Below are positions 55,509 through 64,000 of a stretch of DNA of 64,000 nucleotides, piece after piece. Source of the DNA: Oscheius tipulae. Lineage: Eukaryota; Nematoda; Chromadorea; Rhabditida; Rhabditidae. The first letter of the stretch is position 1, and each line of letters begins with the position of its first letter. A program made the translations under genes and the position numbers. The notes beneath the pieces are model-generated. The model was not told where the DNA came from and made no database searches. It saw only the letters and a program-made list of their open reading frames with translations. Location of the stretch: positions 3,968,001 to 4,032,000 of the forward strand of contig JASJZH010000003.1 of the NCBI GenBank assembly GCA_037178975.1, in the 5' to 3' direction.

Positions 55509-56576
55509 CTACTCAACAAAACGAATAGTGAAGTTGCTCGTGTCCAACTGAAGGTTCTTCGACAAAGGCAACGCGCACAGAGCCACCCACGTCATTTTAA
55601 AGCGCTCATATGGCTTGCCATTTATTTGGTACATCGTTGTGAACTCGGTATTGATGTCGACCAGCTGAAAAAGAATACAAATAAAAAGAAAAATACCGAC
55701 CTTCAAAGGATTCCTTTGTTTGATGAGCTTATGTACCTTCCAATACAGATCATCTACAGTCGCGATTTCATCGGAATGAGCAGCTGCATCGGATTGTGGC
55801 TTGAGATCAGCACCGTTTGACTCTGAAACGATTGACTATTAAGGTATGCAGACATCGAAATCTTACGTTGGTCTTTTTTGCCTTTTGCTTCATCAAAAAC
55901 GGGCTTCTGCTGCGACTTATTCTCCAAAGTACCTACAATACGTTTGATGACGAAGTTGAACGGCTTGTCCGTCGTAGGAATTGGGGATTCAGGCGTCTCG
56001 AATTCTTGAATAGTATCCTCGACTTGGAACTTAACACGCTGAATTAGCTTCCTGGACGGCTTTTTATCTGCCGGATTCTTCAATATCGACTTAAGAACTA
56101 AGACCAAAATGAGTAGAATAATATTCAAAATTTACTATTCTTCACAGGTGACCAATCTACTCGTGGCCGTTGGTCGGCAGTATTCTTCGGCGAATAGGAA
56201 ATGTCTTGATCCCAGACGATTTTACCGATTTTAGCCGTGAGCGTTCGACCGCAGCCGGGAACAAGATCCTCGGGAAGAGAGCATAAGTCCTCAGGTTTAG
56301 AAGAAAGTGAGAACTTTTTGGCGGAGGCGATATCTAAAATAACGAAGATATAATAAAAAAAGAGAGCGCACTGAGATTATGAAGCAAATTTCCTAATTCA
56401 TTTACAGGCGTTATCTCAGCAGAAGAGTCATCACCTCGAAGTTCCTCTGTCGACTTATTCATTACCATCAAACTGTTGACTGTAGGCATCTTGTACAAAC
56501 GCAGCGAGCCAGTCGAACTGTCCGATTCACTTCCGGAATCAGCCGATTCATATGAAGGTTGAAAAGAAACTCTCAT
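55509..56576 (-). CDS. Protein with PP1-docking motifs (SILK and RVxF)
   Basis: The reading starts MRVSFQPSYESADSGSESDS at 56576, continues with low-complexity Ser/Asp-rich sequence, then KIGKIVWDQDISYSPKN. Next come LKSILKNPADKKPSRKLIQ and RVKFQVEDTIQEF, then an acidic region and a folded-looking C-terminus (TMYQINGKPYERFKMTWVAL) to a stop at 55509-55511. A SILK motif followed about 15 residues later by an RVxF motif is the classic bipartite docking site for protein phosphatase 1, as in KNL1 and inhibitor-2; a second RVxF (RVSF) is at the very N-terminus. The start is uncertain: an in-frame exon may precede it near 56600. Family unknown; role as a PP1 regulator is inferred from motifs. Confidence 0.55.
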
Positions 56577-56752
56577 TAAAAACAGACAACCCTCACCTTG
56601 TTCTTCCTGTAGTCCGTCATGTGTAGGCGATTCTGGAACCGTTCAAAAAAAGCTCGGGCAAATCTCTAAGTAAACATGGTGCTGGACCAATAATACAGCT
56701 ACAACAAAAAATAACATTCAGTTCCTTTATAGATATATTAGTTCTATCCTAT

Positions 56753-58629
56753 CTATAGAAGCATTGTATGGGGCTTCTCGAGGAACTCTTTGAAATGGCG
56801 GAGCCAAACAGCTCCCACAGCGCCATCAACGGTCCTGTGATCACACGACAAAGTAATCTTCATAACTTTTGCAGTCCGATAGCCATCCTTCTCATCAGGA
56901 ACAAGTTTTTCCTGAGCTCCTCCAACAGCAAGAATGCAGGATTGAGGAGGATTGATGATGGCCGTGAAGTCGCTCACACTACCGAACATTCCCAGATTCG
57001 ACACGGTGAAGGTACCGCCTTGAAACTCGTGCGGCTGGAGTTTGCCATCACGGGCACGGAGAGCCAGCTCCTGGATTTCAGAGGAAATTGCGGCGAGACC
57101 CTAAAATAAGAGATTTAACTATCTCAACTGTAAACGAAACGACCTTGGCATGAGCATTGAAAATAATGGGAGTGATCAGTCCGGCAGGCGTCGAGACGGC
57201 GACAGAAACATCTACTGCGTGATTTCTGCGGATGAAGGTGTTCATGAAGAAACTGTTACACTCCGGAACACGTTGGCAAGCAAGAGCTGATGCCTTTACG
57301 ACGAAATCGTTGATGGACAGCTTGCCAGATCCGGAACTGCTCTTGAGCAAGTCATTCAGTTTGGAGCGAATTCTAAAACTAAGTTACAAGCATGAAGAGC
57401 AAAACTTATATAAAAAAAGAATCATCACTAACTGAATCAGATTGTCGAGGTTAATCTCGCTTGTCAAGTAGTAGTGAGGAATCGTCGATTTGCTCTCCGT
57501 GAGACGGTTTGCAATCGTTCGACGCATGTTTGTCAACGGGAAGTCCTAGAAATGAGTTTGTTGATGTTGAACGAAATAAAACAACGGTGTACTCCTGCTC
57601 GGAATGTCCAGCTCCTGCAGCCTTACCGGCTGTCTCAGTTTTCTTTGGAGCTCCCTGCAGATCCGCGGCCAAGATTCGTCCATTCGGACCGCTACCAGCG
57701 ACTTCTCCTAGATCCAAGCCTCTTGCAGCGGCTAGTTTCCGGGCGAAAGGAGTTGCACTGACTCGGGAAGAAGCAGCGTGCTGCTGGGAAGGTGCAGTTG
57801 CTGCCGGTGATGGCTCTTCCTTCTTGGCCGGTGAGATTGGAGCCTGCTTCTCCTTTTTTTGCTCTTCATTCTTCTGAAAACAACATCTAAAATGTTGCAG
57901 AATGGACTTCAATAAGATGCTCATAAAACTTTTCGAGAGTCTTGTTCGGTCCGTGTCACACGTTGGGAACAGTTAGTCTAGTATTTACCAAGGTGTCTCG
58001 ATGTCGAAATAGTGAAGGAAATAGAGAAACGCAGCTTACTTTTGGCTTTTCGTTGGAAGGAGCAGCACTACTACTATCATCCTTGAAATCGGCAAAAGCA
58101 GCGACGTCTTCCTTGTTCTCGACAATGATGCACAGAAGCCGACCGATAGGAACATCTTTAGTGCCTTCTTCGATTATAATCTTCGCGAGAAAGCCCTCTT
58201 CCGGCGTCTCGAAACCCATAGTCGCCTTGTCAGTCTCAATTTCACACAGAAGATCGCCCTCGGCCAGCTCGTCTCCAACTTGTTTCTGCCAGCTAACCAC
58301 ACTTCCCATTTCCATCGTAGGTGACAACGCTGGCAAGGCCACGCGTTTATGAGAAGGGAGAGCACCTAATCGTTGAATTCAGCCAAAAATCAGATGCGAC
58401 TAACTGCTGTACAGACGAACTCCTAGAAACGAAGTAGACAAGACGGTGCTTGAGGCATTTTTCAGCAGATTCGTCGACGTCTTTGTTGGGGGAAGACGAC
58501 TGAAACTATGAAAATGAAATTGGGATGATGTTACCTCGAATTAACCGAGACTGTCGATGCACAGCTAACAATACCACGGAAAGAGCCATAAGCACAAAGA
58601 GGAAGGGTTCTAGTCGGAATTTTTGTCAT
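56753..58629 (-). CDS. dlat-1: Dihydrolipoamide acetyltransferase (PDC-E2)
   Basis: Core subunit of the mitochondrial pyruvate dehydrogenase complex; transfers acetyl groups to CoA. It starts [19 protein letters not shown] at 58629, a basic, Ser-rich mitochondrial presequence spread over three exons. One lipoyl domain ([18 protein letters not shown], with the lipoylated Lys in [10 protein letters not shown]), a Pro/Ala/Lys linker, a peripheral-subunit-binding domain ([30 protein letters not shown]) and the catalytic domain ([33 protein letters not shown] with the H-x3-DG active site) follow, ending HTMLL at 56753. About 530 residues. Vertebrate DLAT has two lipoyl domains; only one is visible here. 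Confidence 0.93.
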
Positions 58630-58717
58630 CCTACAGACTGAAAACATATATTAGTGCTTCAGAGTCCAAAGGCAATCGAAGAAAACGCGCTTCGATAAAA
58701 AAACCGAAATAAAACAA

Positions 58718-58910
58718 GGCATGATGAAGCAGATGGCGAACGATTTACAAGGATACTGTAGGAGTTACGTTTTGAGATCCAAATCGTTCGTGCCAGGACC
58801 TTTGTTACAGCAATTGCGCGCGCTGGAGGTTGGTCGAAAAGAATACTCCGACACCATCCTGGGAATGATGAAGCAGGTGGTGAACGATTTACGACAAGGA
58901 CTGTAGGAAT
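58718..58910 (+). repeat. Direct repeat pair upstream of DLAT
   Basis: ATGATGAAGCAG (A/G)TGG(C/T)GAACGATTTAC and a following ACTGTAGGA occur twice, at about 58721 and 58866, with about 145 nt between starts. Each copy could start a short open frame, but no longer gene is supported. The remainder of 58640-59000 shows nothing else. Confidence 0.5.
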
Positions 58911-59321
58911 GCTCAGACACGTTTCTCCTCTGATGAGTTGCCCTTTATTTTTGAACTACAATTAAACACTCTGTCCCATCTACGGACACGGAGACTTACG
59001 CCTTCCTAACAACTCTAGGGTTTATGGAGCAACTAACATTCGCTGCTCACATTGGAACATATGATGAACTTTACGAGTTGTTAAACCCCATACACAGTTT
59101 TGATTATCCAGTTTACTCTTACTTTTCATCAGAACCAGGAAAAGAGGTACCGTTGCCAAGTATCCTCTTCTCGCGGAAGTATAATGAGAACTGCGTCGAC
59201 CGGATGCGCGTCTTGTTGTCTCATGAACAGACTCCGTCTTCCGGAAACGCGGCGTCATCAAGAGCCCTATTATTGGCTCGAAGAGAGCTTCTGGAATACG
59301 AGACTGTGCTTCGTCGCCGGA

Positions 59322-59327
59322 TATAAA
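59322..59327 (+). promoter_or_regulatory. TATA box of the saposin-like gene
   Basis: TATAAA in a GC-richer context, 52 nt before the ATG at 59379; distance fits a transcription start about 25-30 nt downstream and a short 5' UTR. Confidence 0.45.
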
Positions 59328-59378
59328 GCACTCGCCCCCAAAAGCATCTTCATTCCAACGGCTATTTGAGCCCAAACC

Positions 59379-59774
59379 ATGAATACCCTTCTCGTTCTCT
59401 GCTCACTTGCCGGCTTCTGCTCAGGTACTATATCCTATGCCTCTTCCATTCCAATTGAATTGTCCAGTATGTTCCGCCTTTGCTACACCTCCTGGAGTTG
59501 ACAACATCATGTCTTGTATGTTCTGCGAGATCATAACCGAGGCTTTCGAAAACGAAAGCACGCCAGCTGGAGTCGTTTCGACCATGTTTAGGTACGTTTA
59601 ATGGAAACTAAACAATGAGGACGTTTCAGGAAGTGCAACAGAATGGGGTTGATGGAACCCGTGTGTGATCACTTTGTATCTATGAATGCCAAAAAGATTT
59701 TCGTAATGGCAAAATCGGGGATCCCTTCTGTAGAAATTTGCGAAAAGCTGGCTCTTTGTGACGAGACTAGATAG
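59379..59774 (+). CDS. Saposin-like protein (caenopore type)
   Basis: Secreted saposin-B fold protein; nematode members (SPP) permeabilise bacterial membranes in the gut. Three exons: a signal peptide MNTLLVLCSLAGFCS; then VCSAFATPP, IMSCMFCEIITEAFENE with the CxxC start of the fold; and the last exon with KCNRMGLMEPVCDHF and VEICEKLALCDETR, giving the expected six-Cys pattern (CxxC ... C ... C ... C ... C). Introns are 38-50 nt. The stop is TAG at 59772-59774. About 103 residues, usual for the family. Confidence 0.8.
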
Positions 59775-59950
59775 ACGTGTAGATCGAGGAGGAAGAGAGA
59801 AGAAGATCCCAGACATCAGAATAAACGAGTTCTATTGTTTGACCACAGCCCTTCTCGTTTTGGAAAAGTTTTATGACTTGTTTGGAATAACAAGAGTTGA
59901 GTGAGACAAAATGACAAATGATTCAGATCTCTCTCACAATTAGATGGATG

Positions 59951-60025
59951 AATCCTCGTGGCAGAGTGGATAAAGAGGCCAACTCATAGTGAAACGACCA
60001 GGGTTCGATTATTTTCGAATGTGCG
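59951..60025 (+). pseudogene. tRNA-like remnant with A and B boxes
   Basis: TGGCAGAGTGG matches the tRNA A box and GGGTTCGATT, about 43 nt further on, the B box. An ACTCATA segment lies where the anticodon loop should be and would give a CAT (Met) anticodon. The T-arm and acceptor stems do not pair properly, so it is at best a degenerate tRNA or SINE-like fragment. Confidence 0.3.
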
Positions 60026-60323
60026 ATGAATTGAATTAGGCTGAAGACGTACCCAATGATTTCTATTGCGTGACATCTGAGCACTTCTTTTTGTCTCTGC
60101 GAAACTGTCTTTTGTCGAAATCGAAATTGCCAATCGACTCCCGTTCCACTTATCGCCTGCCGTCGTTACGCAACGCCTTGTTTGGAACGAGATCCTCGAA
60201 ACGGGATGGCTTTGATTCAAGACCGCCTACTCTTGGTCCGTCGGGTCTTTCACTCCGCCAAGTTGCGCAATCGGTATCTGCCGATCGTGTCCTTGTGTCT
60301 TCTCGTTTTGGAACACTTCCAAA

Positions 60324-61399
60324 ATGAGGATCTATTTATTCGCTCTCTTACCACTAATGGTGGTTTCCCTTGAAGTCGAAAAAGCTCCAACTGCTCGTGG
60401 AATGGGTCCTCCCGACTCGGACCTCCTCAATCCAGTCAGACCCAAAGGGAAGAGGAAACGAGCTGATGAGGAGACTGATGACTATAACGACGTGGAAACA
60501 CAGCCTATCAAGAACAAAGGTAGAATCTTTTGATTGTTGTTCAGCTGGGAATTTGCAGATAACGGTGGACTGAAGTCGGTCACCTATGCTCCCATCACAC
60601 AGGCTTATGACATTCCCAAGTATGCAGATGGTATGCCTTTTTCCTGTTTTCTATTAAATATTCCCTTCAGTCTCCACCCTTTCTCCCATAGCCGAACAAT
60701 ATCTACAGAGCCAGAAGTCGAGAGGTGGCTCTGGCGTAGCTGGCGGAAACGGCGGACGAGTGAATCAGCCCAGAAATGGCTGGAGCCCTGCCCAAGAACG
60801 ACGGAAAGGATACTACTTCATGCACTATCCCTGGAACATGCTGCCCAAAGCCTACAGAATCCGACCAAGTTATCAGTTCTATTACCCGACTCAATATCAA
60901 AACACTGTCTACTCTTACCCATCGAACCCCTACAGCGGTTTGTTTTTTATTAATTTGTAACTCAAATCAATTAGATCCTTACGGAGTGTACCGTCAACTG
61001 ATCCCTTGTGGCAGTCCAGGCGGATACTGCGGATATCAAGGCTATGGTGGAAGTGGCTGTGGAGGAGGTAGCTGTAGAGGCGGTTGCGGAGGTGGAGGAA
61101 GTGCTGGAGGAAGTGCTGGAGGATGTGGTGATAGTACTGGATACAGTGGAGATAATGACAGTGAGGAAACTGAGGAAGGAGACGAGGATGAGACGACTGG
61201 AGGAAAATCGGGAGAGACCAAGATCAACAAGGCCGATCCATTGGATGATTTAGGTTTTTAATTTCCTAACGAAAATTACTAACCCTACGATTTAGACTTG
61301 GAAGATCTGGAGAAGTTGGACAAGGACAAGGGTGACGAGAAAGAGGGGGGAGTTGAGGAGGATGTTGAGAAGAAAAAGAAAAAGAGAAAAAATCATTAA
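60324..61399 (+). CDS. Secreted Gly/Cys-rich protein with charged tail
   Basis: Signal peptide MRIYLFALLPLMVVSLEVE from the ATG at 60324. Then a dibasic-rich segment (KGKRKRADEETDDYND), a Tyr/Pro-rich middle (YYFMHYPWNMLPKAYRI, YQFYYPTQYQNTVYSYPS), a Gly/Cys/Ser block (GYGGSGCGGGSCRGGCGGGG, GGSAGGCGDSTGYSG), an acidic stretch (SEETEEGDEDET), and finally DLEDLEKLDKDKG and a poly-Lys end to TAA 61397-61399. Four introns of about 40-55 nt. KRKR could be a furin site. The Gly/Tyr-rich composition recalls structural or antimicrobial GY-type nematode secreted proteins; no domain is recognised. Confidence 0.6.
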
Positions 61400-61555
61400 C
61401 CTCAGTCAAAAGATCTCAATCATTTGTAGATTATATCAGGGCCAGAATGCAATAAATAGACCGAGTTGTTTCGTCGATCCCTCCCTTTCCACATTGACAG
61501 TCAAACAGCCTTGGGACACTATTATTTCAGATATCCATGAGTTGCCCGTTCTCAA

Positions 61556-61858
61556 ATGTGGTCTCTTCTCGTCCTAGTCATCACATTTAGTTCTGTCATG
61601 CTACGATTGCTATTCGAATGATCTATAATCGTCATTGGAGCTGGATGGACATTCATCCGTTGTCCGATGGGATACCACAAACTGAACAATTGCTGCAGAA
61701 AACATGATATTTGCTATGAGCAACAAATAAGGGGTAAAGTGTTTGTAAAACGGGTGTAAATTGGAATAGAGAAATGGGACTTACACTTTTGTGACTGTTT
61801 GCAGATGGCTGTCGACACGACTTTCTTCTGTCTAGTCAGTCAGCTCAATATTCTTTAG
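61556..61858 (+). CDS. Phospholipase A2-like secreted protein
   Basis: The exon at about 61640-61735 contains GWTFIRCPMGYHKLNNCC followed by RKHDICYEQQI: the CCxxHDxCY motif of secreted phospholipase A2, with the catalytic His and the Asp that supports calcium binding. After an intron (about 61736-61770) comes HFCDCLQMAVDTTFFC, the expected second cysteine cluster, and a stop at 61856-61858. A signal peptide (MWSLLVLVITFSS) starts at 61556; the first intron is unresolved. At about 80 residues it is shorter than usual (about 120), lacking a clear N-terminal helix and part of the Ca loop, so it could be a minimal or decayed enzyme. Confidence 0.5.
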
Positions 61859-62043
61859 TAGCTTTTTCAGAAAAGTTTTGGAGCTGTGTTTTGCTCCGCG
61901 GTCCAACTACTAGGAGACACGCGTATCACTCGGCTGCCAAATCACTCCATACTCTCCAATAAACACTTTTTGAAGTTTCCTGGTTTTTGGTTTTTGAATT
62001 ATCTCTCTTTTTGAAAAACTCTCCAATTAAAAAGTTCAAAGCA

Positions 62044-62232
62044 ATGTTCAAACTCTATACTGTCGACTGCGAGTATGTTTTCGCGCTTTCCCACTTCTGT
62101 AGGTTAGTGACTCTACTATCGACTCATTCTCTTCCAGAGCTACTGTTCCGAAAGATTCTGGCCGTGTATGTACTGTTTTTCCTAGCCATCTTCTTCTACA
62201 CCTATTACTTCATCGAGAGCCCCAAGATGTAG
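62044..62232 (+). CDS. Small single-pass membrane protein
   Basis: Uninterrupted 62-codon frame: MFKLYTVDCEYVFALSHFCR, then a strong transmembrane helix (ILAVYVLFFLAIFFYTYYF) and a short tail IESPKM ending at TAG 62230-62232. AATAAA at 62247-62252 is well placed for the 3' end. No family recognised. A GT-AG pair inside the frame could remove 36 nt, but the unspliced frame gives the more credible protein. Confidence 0.45.
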   Translation: MFKLYTVDCEYVFALSHFCRLVTLLSTHSLPELLFRKILAVYVLFFLAIFFYTYYFIESPKM

Positions 62233-62246
62233 CTTCTTACGCTGTC

Positions 62247-62252
62247 AATAAA
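62247..62252 (+). promoter_or_regulatory. Poly(A) signal of the small membrane protein gene
   Basis: AATAAA 14 nt after the stop at 62232, consistent with the very short 3' UTRs in this window. Confidence 0.45.
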
Positions 62253-62259
62253 CATTTTA

Positions 62260-64000
62260 CTCTTTCTTTTATTGGGTCGAGATACGCAAAAAAGTAGGTT
62301 AATTCAATTACACGCAGATGAACCGTTTTTACTGCCTCTCGATTCCAATTTACTCTCCGAAAAAATCCTCTTTGGGCGGATGAACTCTCGCAACCGAAGG
62401 GATTTGTTTGCCTCGCTCACTCGAGGAGTCTTTTCTCGCGAGCTGCTCTTCTCTTTTGCTTTTTGAGGCTTGTCCATTCGATGCCCTTGTCCACTTTAGC
62501 CACACACTCCAAAACAGCCAGTCAGTCTTCCGACAAGCTTCACAGCCAAATTGACCTGATTGTTCTTCCTCGGTCGTCCTCGTTTTTTGCCGAGACAATT
62601 CAATCAACTCGCACACTCACTTCGACTGTTTTCTCTCCTCAATCAATCTGTTCCACTCCTCTAGCTCCCGGACACAAATTCCGGCCAGATTAGCCGGTAT
62701 TGAACTCCTTCTCCGTCATTAAAAGGTTTTCCTTCCCACGGCCTGTCTCTTTCGGTCACACTTCCAATTTTACACCATATCTTATGATATGTGCTGAATT
62801 TGCGCACTGCTAATGAGAGAGTAGTTACTTCCTGGGCGGAGTTCTGAACACGGAGATGAGAGAACGAACTCCATCTTGACCCTCATTTCCACCACAGCAA
62901 ACAGGACATCGATACACGTTGCCAATTTTGGCCTAGCTACGGCTGACCAATTTGGGGAGCAATCTTCTTCCTATTTGACTTGTTGTCCCAGACTCTTGTG
63001 GCAATTCATCTTGCGCTCACCGTCTGACTGAGATATTTGTCCGGGCTGGAACCTTGACCACTATCTCTCTCTCTCTCTTTCTCTCTCCCCGAATCACCAC
63101 TTAAAAAGACTTACACGGCTTTCACTGATCTTTCCCGTGTCAATTGCAGCTCTTTACCGATCCCTGAACAGTGTTGCGAGTCTCTCCAGGGAGTCTTGCC
63201 AATCCCGTCACTATTGTCAAGGTTTCTTCGGAAGGTCTCTGACCAAAAAGAGACTACCAGTTGTTCGGTTATTTGCTTTGTCCACTTAGAGACTTGTTTT
63301 AGGATAAACTGTCCCTCCCAAAACAGTTTTCTTCTTTCTTTTTTTCCAGCAGAAGAGATCTCCGACTCGTTGAAATCCAAGCCGAGTTTTTATGAGATGG
63401 GTAAACATCCTATCTAGAGTCTTACAACAATATCCTTCTACCAGACTGTTTGCCTAGTTCAGTTTCTGTTTTTCCGCGGCAATAAGTACCTCATGATCCT
63501 GTGGCGACAATCTTTTTTGCAAATATTGAGAAGGAGTAAGTCTTATTCTATCCCATCTCCATCACGATAAACCGTTCCTTGCATTTCACTTTCCAGTTTT
63601 TGTCCCACAGCAAGGAACATCTCCTGCGACTGGAGCGTTTAACACTCTCGGGATCGTTTTGTTTGTTCTTGCGCGTCTCATTGACAGCCTCTTTTTTCTA
63701 ACTCACTTCCAAGGTCTGTCTCAAAGTTTCTCTTCTCATGATACCTTTCGTATTTGGATGATGACGAAGCATCCTGCTTTTGGGAAGGACGGAAATATTT
63801 TTGTTCCAGACCATTTGAACTGTCAATATCTCGGCTCATTCTCACACGGATTATTTGGTTTCTGAGCCCTTAGTCATGGCACGCGCCCGACTTTCTCCCT
63901 ATCCTTGCTGTACTCACGATCCCATTCTCCATACTCAACTAACCCCTCCCTTGTCCAAATGGCTCAGCACGTTGTGTGCCAATTGATGTCCAGACAATGC
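62260..64000. other. Non-coding or unrecognised right flank
   Basis: About 1.7 kb with only short open frames, none showing a signal peptide, domain or exon chain. It contains a CT microsatellite at about 63062-63088 and a small palindrome CATATCTTATGATATG near 62777. May hold regulatory sequence or exons of a gene continuing beyond the window. Confidence 0.4.

Noticed and set aside
59022-59375. 117-codon minus-strand open frame next to the saposin-like gene
   Set aside because: No domain, signal or splice logic; overlaps the promoter of a convincing plus-strand gene. Likely chance.
63062-63088. CT-rich tract as a possible regulatory element
   Set aside because: Simple microsatellite; nothing ties it to a gene.

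Overview
The window is nuclear DNA of a nematode. It carries nematode-type families: ShKT and C6 secreted modules, two kinds of serpentine chemoreceptor, a saposin-like caenopore and an F-box protein. Genes are dense, and most introns are only about 31-45 nt, run from GT to a pyrimidine-rich TTTCAG-like acceptor, and sit in AG-rich coding sequence. Several same-strand genes are separated by only about 70-200 nt, with splice-acceptor-like sites just before the ATG, as expected for operons resolved by trans-splicing. I cannot name the species.

Layout, left to right. 0.4-6.3 kb: a secreted ShKT/C6 gene, two poorly resolved minus-strand genes, a small zinc-finger gene whose stop overlaps the start of an RS-rich/BTB gene, and decayed chemoreceptor copies. 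6.4-11.8 kb (minus): a large cysteine-rich type I membrane protein I cannot name, an F-box-like gene and an alkaline ceramidase. 13.4-19.8 kb (minus): SET1/SET-2 histone H3K4 methyltransferase followed closely by a two-RRM hnRNP-like gene, a likely operon. 20.5-23.7 kb (plus): a small LEA-like protein and a mucin-like proteoglycan. 23.7-28.5 kb (minus): glucosamine-6-phosphate deaminase, a proline-rich protein, GDP-L-fucose synthase and a UBE2L3-type E2.

29.1-39.2 kb is a genome-maintenance and RNA block: HELQ helicase on plus, facing a minus-strand cluster of REXO-type exonuclease, PTRHD1 and a POT1-like OB-fold protein. 39.6-47.0 kb (plus) is a secreted Ig/FN3 mosaic protein; one of its introns hosts an intact-looking sra-like chemoreceptor on the opposite strand plus repeats. 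47.1-48.9 kb: a cysteine-rich membrane protein and a chemoreceptor pseudogene. 49.0-52.3 kb: an imperfect tandem duplication, each unit holding a two-ShKT secreted gene (minus) and a protein tyrosine phosphatase pseudogene (plus). 52.5-54.6 kb: a TM9SF nonaspanin. 54.8-58.6 kb (minus): DLAT (PDC-E2), a PP1-docking protein and SDHAF3, arranged like an operon with two mitochondrial members. 59.4-62.2 kb (plus): four small genes, three of them secreted (saposin-like, Gly-rich, PLA2-like) and one a single-pass membrane protein. 62.3-64.0 kb holds nothing I can support.

Two dispersed repeat families occur inside introns or between genes. No rRNA, CRISPR or bacterial-type elements were seen. Exon structures were read by eye from frame and splice signals, so internal boundaries are approximate.
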